Shown here: positions 17,632 through 25,910 of the stretch, one piece after another
Layout: every line of letters begins with the position of its first letter
Numbering within the stretch: the first letter of the stretch is position 1
DNA from: Rheinheimera texasensis DSM 17496
GTDB lineage: Bacteria; Pseudomonadota; Gammaproteobacteria; Enterobacterales; Alteromonadaceae
DNA length: 64,000 bases
Assembly (NCBI RefSeq): GCF_000711985.1
Contig: NZ_KL544007.1
Location: forward strand, 219,488 to 283,487
Reading direction: 5' to 3'
Translations under genes and position numbers: made by a program
Notes under the pieces: model-generated
The model's input: the letters and a program-made list of their open reading frames with translations, nothing else
What the model was told of the DNA's origin: nothing
Database searches by the model: none

Positions 17632-17664
17632 AACAACTCCGCTGAGCGGCAGCGGAGCTTGTTT
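17632..17664 (+). terminator. hairpin after the yfiF-like gene, possible terminator
   Basis: Seven-base arms CTCCGCT and AGCGGAG, extended by AACAA and TTGTT with a bulge. The T-run is short (GTTT), so termination may be weak. The structure ends 13 bases before the GAF-protein start and might also lie in that mRNA leader. Confidence 0.4.
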
Positions 17665-17676
17665 GCAGGAGACGTT

Positions 17677-18204
17677 ATGCTCGACCAAACAGCGCTGTTA
17701 CTGCTGATTAAGGCGTTTAAAGATCAACAAATCACGGCGGAAGCCTTTTACCGCCAGCTGACTGAAACCATCACCAAACAACTGCATTGTTCCCGGGCCA
17801 GTTTATGGCTCTATTCTGATTCGCTGCTCAGCGAAATTATTGCCGTGGATTTATACGATAGTAACGAAGATGCGCACTATCAGGGTATTGCGCTGCATGA
17901 AGATGATTTTGCACCTTATTTTGAAGCCATGCGCAATGATGGTGGCATCAACGCGGCAGATGCGGCGACGCATCCGGCAACATCCTGTTTTAACGAGGCC
18001 TATTTTGAGCCGAACGACATTATGTCCCTGCTCGATGTCGGTATCCGCTACAACGGCCAGTTAGTTGGCGTGTTTTGTTGCGAACAGGTGGGCAACATCA
18101 TGCAGTGGAATGCCGGTCAAATCGCGTTTCTGGAGCAGGCCGGTAAACTCATCACTTTTGCACTGAAGCCGCTGTTGCAGGAGAAATTCGCAGCCTTGTT
18201 CTGA
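17677..18204 (+). CDS. GAF-domain protein
   Basis: A 175-residue soluble protein consisting of a single GAF domain: an N-terminal helix (ALLLLIKAFKDQQ), CSRASLWLYSDSLLSEII as the first strands near 38-55, and the last strands LLDVGIRYNGQLVGVFCCEQ near 119-138, then a C-terminal helix. There is no output domain, so it would act alone or with a partner. CAGGAGACGTT before the ATG at 17677 fixes the start. Ligand unknown; the FCCE cysteine pair in the last strand is visible but unexplained. Confidence 0.8.
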   Translation: MLDQTALLLLIKAFKDQQITAEAFYRQLTETITKQLHCSRASLWLYSDSLLSEIIAVDLYDSNEDAHYQGIALHEDDFAPYFEAMRNDGGINAADAATHPATSCFNEAYFEPNDIMSLLDVGIRYNGQLVGVFCCEQVGNIMQWNAGQIAFLEQAGKLITFALKPLLQEKFAALF

Positions 18205-18227
18205 ATCGTGGTGGAGCACAAAGTAAA

Positions 18228-18255
18228 ACGGGGCGCTGGCCCCGTTGTGTTTTTG
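18228..18255. terminator. bidirectional terminator
   Basis: Perfect 7-base arms ACGGGGC and GCCCCGT with a 4-base loop, AAAA on the left and TTGTGTTTTT on the right. It lies between the convergent GAF-protein and DUF4097-like genes and can serve both. Confidence 0.8.
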
Positions 18256-18263
18256 TCTGTGAA

Positions 18264-19031
18264 TTACTCGCGTTGCTTATCATCCGGGACCGAGATCCGG
18301 CCTGAGATTTGCTGATAACTGAGTTCACCGGAACCATCATCTTCGACGTTTAGACCACCGGCCTGAGCCACCCGAATATCACCGGAGCCATCTTCAACCT
18401 TGACCGTGCCCTTTACCTGGCTGATGTCCGCATCGCCTGAACCATCGGTCAGCGTCAGATCACCAGCTACCTGCGTGACACGGATATCGCCGGAACCATC
18501 ATCGATACTGACATTACCGCGGGTACCGGACAGCGATAAGTTACCTGAGCCATCTTCGATACTGACCTGGCGGCCACCGGATACGTGCAGGTCGCCTGAG
18601 CCATCCGTAATCAGCAGGTCGCCAGTCAACTGCTCAATCCGGGTATCACCGGAGCCATCTTCCAGTTTCAGCGCGAATCGTTCGGGTACCCTGACAACTA
18701 AATCAACTGAAGCGTTATTCACATAACCAAAAGACACATTTTCTTTGTTGCGGGCAATCAGTACGGCCGCGTCGCCCTTGGCCTCGAGCGTCAGCTCCAG
18801 TTGGCTAATGTCGTCGTAACGAATGCGCGCTTCTACTTCAATCTGTTCGCGGCCTTTTTCACCAATAATTTGCAGATCACCGGCTTCTGTTTCGGCGACC
18901 AGTTGTTGCAAGCTATTGGCATTGAGTTGTAGTTGACGGCTTTGCACATTAGCGGGTTCGTCGGCACCGACATGGATCACACAGGCATTTAACAGGGTAA
19001 GCGAACAAATAATTGGTACTATTTTTTTCAT
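18264..19031 (-). CDS. DUF4097-like beta-repeat lipoprotein
   Basis: A 255-residue protein with a lipoprotein signal (ICSLTLLNAC, Cys 16 as lipid site). After a linker, seven copies of a D-G-S-G-(D/N/E) motif recur every 18-19 residues between about residues 124 and 240 (for example LEDGSGDTRI, ITDGSGDLHV, IDDGSGDIRV), the pattern of a parallel beta-solenoid as in DUF4097 or DUF2807 proteins. The aspartates would stack along one face and could bind calcium (inference). No secretion or anchoring partner is nearby. Envelope location is inferred from the lipobox. Confidence 0.82.
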   Translation of the reverse strand: MKKIVPIICSLTLLNACVIHVGADEPANVQSRQLQLNANSLQQLVAETEAGDLQIIGEKGREQIEVEARIRYDDISQLELTLEAKGDAAVLIARNKENVSFGYVNNASVDLVVRVPERFALKLEDGSGDTRIEQLTGDLLITDGSGDLHVSGGRQVSIEDGSGNLSLSGTRGNVSIDDGSGDIRVTQVAGDLTLTDGSGDADISQVKGTVKVEDGSGDIRVAQAGGLNVEDDGSGELSYQQISGRISVPDDKQRE

Positions 19032-19250
19032 GATGCGTCCTTATGAGTGAATGTGTTGGCAATTAAGCAAAGCCAATGCCATAAAAATATTGAACAAAAT
19101 CAGCTATGTAAAAGCGCCGCATTGTAGCGTTCTGCAACATTTCACTAAAAGTTAGTCAAATGTGTGATGCAAAGTTGTGTCTGGTGCACAGGTAGTCGGC
19201 ATTGACTTTTAATTGGTTTAAACGCGAATCAAAAAATGTGATAAGGCGGA

Positions 19251-19883
19251 TCAGAGCGTGGCGGATTGTTGCTGGTAGCGGCGCAACAGAATATCGACCC
19301 GTTGTAGATAGGCTTTGGTCTCGGCATAGGGTGGGATACCGCCATGACGGTTAACAGCACCTGGACCGGCATTGTAGGCGGCCAGCGCCAGCCGTCGGTT
19401 GCCATTAAACTGCTGCAGTAAACTTGCCAGATAAGCAGTGCCGGCTCGAATGTTCTGCTGTGGTAGCCAGACATTACCGACGCCAAGCTCTTTGGCTGTC
19501 TCTGGCATCAGTTGCATTAACCCCTGCGCCCCGGCTTTAGAGCGGGCTTTCGGATTAAAACCGGATTCAGCATGGATCACAGCCCGGATCAGACTGGGTT
19601 CAAGCTGATATTGCTCTGCAGCAGTCAGAATTTCCTGTTGATAGTGCTGCAAAAACAGGGGGGTAGTATTGAAGTTAATAGCGGAACGTACGCCACAGGC
19701 AAAACAGTCATAGCGCAGTACTTTAAACGGGCTGTCAGCGGGCGGTTTATCACTGAAGGCCACCACGCCATTTTGTTGAGTGTACTGGTAAACCTTGACC
19801 TGCCCGCCAAACAGCGGCGGGCAGAGCAGCAGCGCTAAGCAGGCCAGCGGGCCTGCTATTGCAGCTGTAGGTTTCGCTGTCAT
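19251..19883 (-). CDS. exported lytic murein transglycosylase (SLT/family 1 type)
   Basis: A 210-residue protein. A signal peptide is followed by a short DUF4124-like segment (VYQYTQQNGVVAFSDKPP) and an SLT domain: catalytic Glu in AVIHAESGFNPKARS near 108, GAQGLMQLMPETAKELGV near 121, and the AYNAGPGAV block near 170. Such enzymes cut the glycan strand of peptidoglycan to leave 1,6-anhydro-MurNAc ends. It lies 5 bases downstream of the YkvA-like gene on the same strand. Stretch 19032-19250 upstream of the lipoprotein gene holds no feature that I can name. Confidence 0.9.
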   Translation of the reverse strand: MTAKPTAAIAGPLACLALLLCPPLFGGQVKVYQYTQQNGVVAFSDKPPADSPFKVLRYDCFACGVRSAINFNTTPLFLQHYQQEILTAAEQYQLEPSLIRAVIHAESGFNPKARSKAGAQGLMQLMPETAKELGVGNVWLPQQNIRAGTAYLASLLQQFNGNRRLALAAYNAGPGAVNRHGGIPPYAETKAYLQRVDILLRRYQQQSATL

Positions 19884-19888
19884 CCGGC

Positions 19889-20458
19889 TTAGCGGCGGAA
19901 AGAGAACACAGAGCGGAAACCGCCACCGCCGGTGCTGCTGCGCTTTTCAGCACGACGACGGCGCAGCCAGGAGTGCAGTTCCTGTTTCTTCGTGTCCAGC
20001 CAGTCGGCTTTGCTGGTCTGCGCTTCTGCACCGCGACGTTCGATTTCGTTACGGCGGAAGGTACAGAATTCGCTGTAGGCTTCAAAGTCGTCTGCCAGTG
20101 ATTGCACGACCAGTTCAATCATGATCGCGTCATCAAGGAAACCCAGCACTGGTAAGTGGTCGGCAATTAAATCTTCCGGTTTGCTGAAATAAGCCAGTGC
20201 AGATAATACATCCAGTTTTTCTTCTTCAGTTAAATCCCAGTCTTTATCCTCAACCATTGCCACCAGGGTTTCGAGCTGTTTTAACCGGATTGCAACGAAT
20301 TCTGGTACCTGATTTTGCACTTCGCCAGCCAATGCTTTGGCGGCGCTCAGGATCTCCTCGCTGCTATGATGGCTGACAACCCGTTCAGTTTTTTGCATTA
20401 ATTGGCGGAAGTAATCTAAATCCTGCTCTTGCAGGTCAAAGCTGATGGTCAAAGCCAT
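19889..20458 (-). CDS. YkvA-domain (DUF1232) protein
   Basis: A 189-residue protein. The DUF1232 signature is LSALAYFSKPEDLIADHLPV followed by LGFLDDAIMIELVV (about residues 86-118), a short hydrophobic helical hairpin. An N-terminal charged helical part precedes it and a basic tail rich in Arg, Ser and Gly ends the protein. The ATG at 20458 has AAGGGA before it; a longer frame to 20521 is less likely. Function of the family is unknown; membrane association is suggested by the hydrophobic helices. Confidence 0.78.
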   Translation of the reverse strand: MALTISFDLQEQDLDYFRQLMQKTERVVSHHSSEEILSAAKALAGEVQNQVPEFVAIRLKQLETLVAMVEDKDWDLTEEEKLDVLSALAYFSKPEDLIADHLPVLGFLDDAIMIELVVQSLADDFEAYSEFCTFRRNEIERRGAEAQTSKADWLDTKKQELHSWLRRRRAEKRSSTGGGGFRSVFSFRR

Positions 20459-20638
20459 GGTCGTTCCCTTGTATTTTTTTAGTCGGAGTTTCAGTATAGA
20501 AAGCAGTCTTCGCAGCGACAAGCAAAGTCCTGACGCCTGATTATTGCGCTAAAGATTACATCATTTCAACAAAATAAATACGTGTTGAGCGCTGGCACAG
20601 GGTAAGCTGCATGCCAAGAAGTTCATGAAGGGTTTAAT

Positions 20639-21313
20639 ATGGAAAATCAACAGCTTGAACAACAGCCGGCACAACGGGTTGGTGCCGGTTTTTCGCTGGC
20701 GGCGATGCAACAGGCGCAACAGACTGCGCTGGATTGCCTGCACCAGATTGCCGCGAGGCTTGAGCCTGGCATCCTTGAAGCTGACGCCATTGCTATCGCA
20801 AAGGCAGTACTGCAGCAGGCCGGTGCCGAACAGCACTGGCACCCGCCCATCATCCGCTTTGGTCATAACACCGCAAAAATTTACAGTGAGCCCTCAGCAC
20901 CTGATAGCCGTCTTTGCGAAAACGACATCTTTTTTATCGACTTAGGCCCGGTATTTGCCGGCCATGAAGCGGATGTAGGTGCGACTTTTTGTGTTGGTAA
21001 CAACCCGGTGCACCAGCACGTACAACAAGCAGCACATCAGGTGTTTGCTCTGGTTGCAGCGCACTGGCGGGCGACCGGCTGTTCGGGTGCCTCGTTGTAT
21101 CAGGTCGCCGCAGACGCCGCCGCTCAACAAGGTATGGTGCTGAATCATCAAATCAAAGGCCACAGAGTCGGGGACTTTCCGCACAAACTTTACGCGTCGG
21201 GGCAACTCGGCGGTTGTGAGGGAGAGGTTCGCAGCGGCATCTGGGTGCTTGAGATCCAGTTACTCGACCCGGCAAGCGGCTATGGCGGTTTTGTCGAGCA
21301 AGTGTTGTTTTAG
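20639..21313 (+). CDS. M24-family (creatinase/aminopeptidase P fold) protein
   Basis: A 224-residue pita-bread fold protein. Metal-ligand positions are visible: FIDLGPVFAGHEADVGATF near 99-118 supplies two Asp, GHRVGDFPH near 175-183 a His, and WVLEIQL near 203 a Glu. It is shorter than methionine aminopeptidase and Xaa-Pro peptidases and lacks an N-terminal domain. Substrate unknown. Its last 4 bases overlap the stop of the convergent response regulator gene. Confidence 0.85.
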   Translation: MENQQLEQQPAQRVGAGFSLAAMQQAQQTALDCLHQIAARLEPGILEADAIAIAKAVLQQAGAEQHWHPPIIRFGHNTAKIYSEPSAPDSRLCENDIFFIDLGPVFAGHEADVGATFCVGNNPVHQHVQQAAHQVFALVAAHWRATGCSGASLYQVAADAAAQQGMVLNHQIKGHRVGDFPHKLYASGQLGGCEGEVRSGIWVLEIQLLDPASGYGGFVEQVLF

Positions 21314-22872
21314 TCGCTGGTTTTTTGTTCCTGTGGCAAATTAACTCCGCGAAAACGTTGGATGCCGAGCTGTTGCATCAATGCATACAGCTGCTGACGT
21401 ATTGCTGCGTTCTGTGGATCATAGCTACAGGCGCGCCGCAAAGCTTTGGCGGCACTGAGCAAGTCTTGCTTTTGCACGTAACGACTGGCCATCTGCTGAT
21501 AAGCCTGAGCTTTGTCGGCAGCTGCGGCAAACACCAGATCAAAAGCATGCTGATGCAGGCAACCGCTAAAAATGCGATGACAGTTATCCTGCATCTGCTG
21601 CAGCTGGTTGTCCGCATCAAACAACAAGTCGAACGCGGTCTGCTGTTGTTTCAGACTGCTATAAACCAAAGCAGCATGACATAACACACTGACTGATTGT
21701 TTAATCCATTCGGTCTGACGCAGCTGGTCCTGTAGCAATTGCAGCGCGCTGTCCGGCCCCTGGGAAAATTGGCGTAAATGGATTTCCAGCAGAGAAACCG
21801 AAACACTGAAGTCTGCGGCAGCTTTGTCCTGCCGGATTTGATGCAATAAGGTCTCTGCCTGGCCTTGATACTCGGCCTGCTGCTCAGCACTGCTGTGTTG
21901 CAAGCGCCAGATGGCGGCACGTGTCTGGGCGATACTCAGTTGTACATATAATTCGCCACGTACCGCCAGCCGGCGTTTTCTTTCGATAAATTCCTGCGCG
22001 CGTTCCACATCGCCGGCCAGAAAATACACCAGGTGCACCAGCCGGACCAGATTACAGGACATACCAGCTGCCGGGATTTTATTGGCCACCTGCAATGCAG
22101 TCGGGTAATCCAGTGCCTGCAATGCCAGATAAATCTGCCACAACTCGCGCCGTTGAGCGTAGCGGGCCAGTTCTTCTGAGCTGTCCTGCAAAAATGTCTG
22201 GCAGGCCTGCAGGTCGCCGCGTTCATAGCGTACCCGGTAGAGTGCCCACAGTGCCCAGCCTTGCTGTTCGGCGATAGGGGCTTTGAGCAGCGGGATCACC
22301 GCATCGAACTTATGTAAATCCAATAACAACTGGACACGCAGACGCTGCAACACCGCATCAAGCCCGGGCGGCATTGGCTGACTTTGGGTATGCAACAGCA
22401 GTTTTAATGCATCTGCGTAACGGCCCAATCCGGCCAGCGTCAACAATGGACGCAAAATAGGGCCGAGCATCACCTGTTGTTTCAGTTCCAGGTCTAACGT
22501 GACTTTGTTAAATGGCCGCTCCAGATAGCTGATCTGATGGTAGGGGTATTCGATTGCGTATTGTGCCCGCTCATTTTGCTGCGCCATCAGCACCAGACGG
22601 GTGCGGTTGGGCAAAATACCGTGTTGTACCAGCCAGTCGACAATCTCGCCGCCGGTCATTTGTGTGTCCACGGCATAATCGAGAAAAACGATGTCGGCGT
22701 TGACCGGCGTTTCCCGCGCCATTAAATCGTCGATTTGCCGGGCGGTTTCGATTTTCTTGATCCCCAGATTCAGCAGCATTTGTTTAAACAAATGCAACAA
22801 ATCAGGGTCTGCTTCAATCAGCAACACCTGCAATTCGAACAATTTACTGAGGTCGAGTTTAAATTGGGTCAT
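21310..22872 (-). CDS. response regulator receiver fused to long helical-repeat region
   Basis: A 520-residue protein. The N-terminal receiver-like domain spans residues 14-130: VLLIEADPDLLHLFKQML supplies the acidic pair as E-A-D, IVFLDYAV near 61-68 supplies the phospho-acceptor Asp, and the conserved Lys position is in SYLERPFNK near 118, where Arg-Pro replaces Lys-Pro. The remaining 390 residues are helical and show TPR-like spacing (for example ALLGRYADALKLLL-type and LLSAAKALRRACSYDPQNAA near 475). No DNA-binding or enzymatic output domain is seen, so a protein-protein role is likely. Residues 119-121 lack the canonical Lys, which may affect phosphorylation. Confidence 0.8.
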   Translation of the reverse strand: MTQFKLDLSKLFELQVLLIEADPDLLHLFKQMLLNLGIKKIETARQIDDLMARETPVNADIVFLDYAVDTQMTGGEIVDWLVQHGILPNRTRLVLMAQQNERAQYAIEYPYHQISYLERPFNKVTLDLELKQQVMLGPILRPLLTLAGLGRYADALKLLLHTQSQPMPPGLDAVLQRLRVQLLLDLHKFDAVIPLLKAPIAEQQGWALWALYRVRYERGDLQACQTFLQDSSEELARYAQRRELWQIYLALQALDYPTALQVANKIPAAGMSCNLVRLVHLVYFLAGDVERAQEFIERKRRLAVRGELYVQLSIAQTRAAIWRLQHSSAEQQAEYQGQAETLLHQIRQDKAAADFSVSVSLLEIHLRQFSQGPDSALQLLQDQLRQTEWIKQSVSVLCHAALVYSSLKQQQTAFDLLFDADNQLQQMQDNCHRIFSGCLHQHAFDLVFAAAADKAQAYQQMASRYVQKQDLLSAAKALRRACSYDPQNAAIRQQLYALMQQLGIQRFRGVNLPQEQKTSD

Positions 22873-23106
22873 GGGCCTGCAAAATTGGTTGAGAGCCGGA
22901 AATCTGGCGTTTAATCAAGGTGTAACATTGAAGCAGCTTAGTCGCCAGTCCCTGATGTTGCAATGTATCGGCAGAACGGCTCCATTGGTCGTATTCGGCG
23001 ATTATTTGCGAAAAAATCTATTGTGTTCTGGCAGTTGCATCCCCATGTCTACATCAGCAGTTCGATTTGCAGTTTCGTGGTGTGGGTAGACAAAAAATAT
23101 GGTTTT
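22873..23106. other. non-coding stretch upstream of ahpC
   Basis: Between the response-regulator start and the conserved ahp element at 23107 I see no gene, terminator or repeat. The DNA becomes AT-rich towards 23090. It would hold the response regulator's promoter, which I could not pick out. Confidence 0.5.
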
Positions 23107-23156
23107 AATCGATAAAATAAATTACATAAATTCATTTTATTCGTTATACGCAATTG
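23107..23156 (+). promoter_or_regulatory. ahpC copy of a 50-bp element shared with ahpF
   Basis: This stretch matches 38 of 50 bases of 23890-23939 upstream of ahpF. It starts AATCGATAAAA and contains near-perfect arms CGATAAAATAAATT and AATTCATTTTATTCG (one base differs in length). It ends 11 bases before a candidate -10 box TACTAT at 23168-23173, which places it over the -35 region, where an activator such as OxyR would sit. I do not see the canonical ATAG/CTAT OxyR spacing, so the protein that binds is not identified. Confidence 0.7.
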
Positions 23157-23237
23157 TCCTCTTACACTACTATGCTTGCAACGCCATCGCTTTTGTAGAC
23201 AAAGCATTCACATTAACCACAACATGGAGAACGACAA

Positions 23238-23801
23238 ATGTCGATTATCAATAGCAAAATCAAGCCATTCAGTGCTCAGGCTTTCCATCAGGGTAAATTC
23301 ATTTCTGTCACTGATCAGGACCTGATCGGCAAATGGTCAGTGGTATGTTTCTACCCGGCTGACTTCACTTTCGTGTGCCCGACTGAATTAGGCGATCTGG
23401 CTGATTTCTATCCAAAATTCCAGGAAATCGGTGTGGAAGTGTACTCAGTGTCTACTGACACGCACTTCACTCACAAAGCCTGGCATGACGCTTCTGAAAC
23501 TATCAAGAAAATCAACTACCCAATGGTGGCTGACCCAACAGGTGCTATCACCCGTAACTTTGATGTGATGATCGAAGAAGAAGGTCTGGCTCTGCGCGGT
23601 ACTTTCGTGATTAACCCGGAAGGTATCGTGAAAGTTGCTGAGATCCATGACCTGGGCATCGGCCGTTCTGCTGCAGAGCTGTTCCGTAAGGTTCAGGCTG
23701 CACAATACGTCGCGAACCACGACGGCGAAGTATGTCCTGCTAAATGGACTCCAGGCGAGAAGACTCTGGCTCCGTCACTGGACCTGGTTGGTAAAATCTA
23801 A
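23238..23801 (+). CDS. ahpC: alkyl hydroperoxide reductase AhpC (typical 2-Cys peroxiredoxin)
   Basis: A 187-residue peroxiredoxin of the AhpC subfamily. The peroxidatic Cys is residue 47 in [10 protein letters not shown] and the resolving Cys is residue 166 in GEVCPAKW, as in Salmonella and E. coli AhpC. It reduces hydrogen peroxide and organic peroxides in the cytoplasm and is recycled by AhpF, encoded 235 bases downstream. GGAGAACGACAA precedes the ATG. A strong terminator lies between the two genes, so ahpF needs its own promoter. Confidence 0.97.
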   Translation: MSIINSKIKPFSAQAFHQGKFISVTDQDLIGKWSVVCFYPADFTFVCPTELGDLADFYPKFQEIGVEVYSVSTDTHFTHKAWHDASETIKKINYPMVADPTGAITRNFDVMIEEEGLALRGTFVINPEGIVKVAEIHDLGIGRSAAELFRKVQAAQYVANHDGEVCPAKWTPGEKTLAPSLDLVGKI

Positions 23802-23827
23802 TCCGGCCACATTGATGCTTGAAAGAA

Positions 23828-23860
23828 AACAGCCGGACTTTGTCCGGCTGTTTTGTTTTT
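23828..23860 (+). terminator. Rho-independent terminator of ahpC
   Basis: Eleven-base perfect arms AACAGCCGGAC and GTCCGGCTGTT around a TTT loop, followed by TTGTTTTT. Confidence 0.93.
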
Positions 23861-23889
23861 GTCATCAAACAAAATCGTTTTTGAATTTC

Positions 23890-23939
23890 AATCGATAAAA
23901 CAAATCAAATGAATCCGTTTAATTCGTTTTATAAGATTG
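23890..23939 (+). promoter_or_regulatory. ahpF copy of the 50-bp element shared with ahpC
   Basis: This matches 38 of 50 bases of the ahpC copy and again ends 11 bases before a candidate -10 (TAAGAT, 23951-23956). It lies 97 bases before the ahpF start. Identical placement relative to both -10 boxes suggests one regulator acting on both promoters. Confidence 0.7.
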
Positions 23940-24036
23940 CTTGTTTTGCCTAAGATAGCTTTATCAAACAGAAACATAGTTGCCGCCAGATTAATCAGCT
24001 GCAACACCCGGCATTCGTCATGAAGAGGAACTCAGC

Positions 24037-25581
24037 ATGTTAGACAACAACTTAAAATCAGCATTAAAAGGCTACCTGCAAAATCTGAAAACGCCAGTGG
24101 AACTGGCACTGGCAGCAGACCAAAGCGAAAAAGGTTTAGAGTTAAAAGCACTGGTGGATGATATCGCCAGCTTGTCTGACCTGATTGTCGTCACGCAAAA
24201 CGCCACAGCAAGCCGCGTCCCTTCAATGCAGGTACGTTCTCAGGCCAAAGGCACTGTGATGACCTTTGCTGGTGTGCCAATGGGCCATGAATTTACTTCG
24301 CTGGTGCTGGCACTGTTACATTCAGGTGGCCATACCATCAAAGAAGAAGCCGCAGTGCTGGAGCAAATTGCAGCGTTGCCAGGGACACTGAATTTTGAAA
24401 TTTACGTGTCACTGAGCTGCCAGACCTGCCCGGAAGTGGTGCAGGCGCTGAATTTGCTGGCGGCAGTGAACCCAAATATCACCACCACGATGATTGACGG
24501 CGCCGTGTTCCCGCAGGAAGTGGCGGATCGGAACATCATGGCCGTACCGACCGTGTACTTAAACGGCGAGCAGTTCTCACAAGGCGCGATTAGCCTTGGC
24601 AATATTCTGAACAAAGTGGATGCATCTGCAGCAACGCGTCAGGCCGAAGCGCTGGCAAAAAAAGACAATTTTGATGTATTAGTTGTTGGCGGTGGCCCGG
24701 CAGGCTCGGCGGCAGCGATTTATGCCGCGCGTAAAGGCCTGAACACCGGTGTGGTCGCTGAGCGTTTTGGTGGTCAGGTGGCTGATACTGTTGGCATCGA
24801 AAACTTCATTTCGGTGAAAGAGACCGAAGGGCCAAAACTGGTGGCGAATTTAGAAGCCCATGTCCGTCACTATGAAGTCGACATCATGCACAGCCAGAAA
24901 GCGGTGAAGTTGTCGCAAAACGAATTGTTTGAACTGGAATTGGCCAATGGTGCAGTACTGAAAGCCAAAACCGTCATTCTGTCGACCGGCGCGCGCTGGA
25001 GAGAGATGAATGTGCCGGGCGAAAAAGAATACCGCGGTCGTGGCGTCGCCTATTGTCCGCACTGTGACGGCCCGCTGTTTAAAGGCAAACGCGTCGCAGT
25101 CATTGGTGGCGGTAACTCTGGGATTGAAGCGGCGATTGACCTGGCCGGTATCGTTGAGCACGTCACTGTACTGGAATTTGACAGCAAACTGCGCGCTGAT
25201 GCCGTGCTGGTGAAAAAAGCTCAGTCGATGGGCAATATCGACATCATCCTGAACGCGCAAAGCACCGAAGTGCTGGGCGATGGCAGCAAAGTGACTGGTA
25301 TCAACTACACAGACCGCGTGACAGGCAAAGCCAAACATGTGGCCTTAGCTGGTATCTTCGTGCAAATCGGTTTAGTGCCAAACACTGAATGGCTGCGTGG
25401 CACGCTGGAATTGACCAACCGCGGTGAAATCATCGTTGACAGCCATGGCCAGACGTCCATGAAAGGCGTGTTTGCTGCAGGTGATGCGACTAATACGCCG
25501 TTTAAGCAAATCATCATTGCGATGGGTTCAGGCGCGACAGCATCTTTGGGTGCTTTTGACTACCTGATCCGTAACTCTTAA
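24037..25581 (+). CDS. ahpF: alkyl hydroperoxide reductase subunit F
   Basis: A 514-residue flavoprotein disulfide reductase that passes electrons from NADH to AhpC. The N-terminal domain of two thioredoxin-like folds contains the redox pair SCQTCPEV near residue 129. The FAD-binding motif is [13 protein letters not shown] near 215 and the second redox pair AYCPHCDGP near 345, followed by the NADH-binding [12 protein letters not shown] near 356. The ATG follows GAGGAACTCAGC. Length and order match E. coli AhpF. Confidence 0.97.
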   Translation: MLDNNLKSALKGYLQNLKTPVELALAADQSEKGLELKALVDDIASLSDLIVVTQNATASRVPSMQVRSQAKGTVMTFAGVPMGHEFTSLVLALLHSGGHTIKEEAAVLEQIAALPGTLNFEIYVSLSCQTCPEVVQALNLLAAVNPNITTTMIDGAVFPQEVADRNIMAVPTVYLNGEQFSQGAISLGNILNKVDASAATRQAEALAKKDNFDVLVVGGGPAGSAAAIYAARKGLNTGVVAERFGGQVADTVGIENFISVKETEGPKLVANLEAHVRHYEVDIMHSQKAVKLSQNELFELELANGAVLKAKTVILSTGARWREMNVPGEKEYRGRGVAYCPHCDGPLFKGKRVAVIGGGNSGIEAAIDLAGIVEHVTVLEFDSKLRADAVLVKKAQSMGNIDIILNAQSTEVLGDGSKVTGINYTDRVTGKAKHVALAGIFVQIGLVPNTEWLRGTLELTNRGEIIVDSHGQTSMKGVFAAGDATNTPFKQIIIAMGSGATASLGAFDYLIRNS

Positions 25582-25595
25582 GTTGTAAGCACTAT

Positions 25596-25660
25596 CAGCA
25601 GCCAGCGTCATCCCTGGCTGCTGAGTTCCCTGCCACCGCAGCATCGCTGCGGTTTTTTTT
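25596..25660 (+). terminator. double hairpin and terminator after ahpF
   Basis: A first hairpin (10-base arms CAGCAGCCAG and CTGGCTGCTG, 25596-25623) is followed by a second with 7-base arms CCGCAGC and GCTGCGG (25636-25652) and eight T. The second is the likely Rho-independent terminator. Confidence 0.88.
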
Positions 25661-25875
25661 ATGTACAGGATGTACGGTACAGTGAAACCGGGATCTCAAT
25701 AGGCCAAAAGTTTGGCCTATTGCCGGTTGAACGCCATTCCCTCAGGGAATGGCGAAAATGCAGGTACGTGGTACCCAGTACGTGGTACCCAGAGCTTTTC
25801 GGTGATTCGCGCCATCCATGGCGCTCACCTTTCAGGCCAACGCTTTGCGTTGTTAAAAATTGCTACGGGCAATTT
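25661..25875. repeat. chain of short palindromes (array of hairpins)
   Basis: About 215 non-coding bases hold a string of separate inverted repeats. They are TGTAC-G-GTACA (25671-25681); AATAGGCCAAA-AG-TTTGGCCTATT (25698-25721) inside outer arms AACCGG and CCGGTT; CGCCATTCCCT-C-AGGGAATGGCG (25732-25754); a direct repeat TACGTGGTACCCAG twice near 25765-25792; GGTGA..GCGCCAT-CC-ATGGCGC..TCACC (25801-25829); CAACGC-TTT-GCGTTG (25838-25852); and AAATTGC-TACGG-GCAATTT (25857-25875). The arms all differ in sequence. No protein or known RNA family is recognised. Confidence 0.8.
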
Positions 25876-25910
25876 CTTTTATGTTCAGGGACGTCAGCGC
25901 TTTACAGAGC

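Noticed and set aside
18350-18720. Regular DNA repetition in this stretch as a possible repeat element.
   Set aside because: It is explained by the DGSGD protein repeats in the DUF4097-like gene; the DNA units are diverged.
22873-23106. A canonical OxyR, PerR or Fur box in the ahpC upstream region outside the 50-bp element.
   Set aside because: I found no clear match to the known half-site patterns there.
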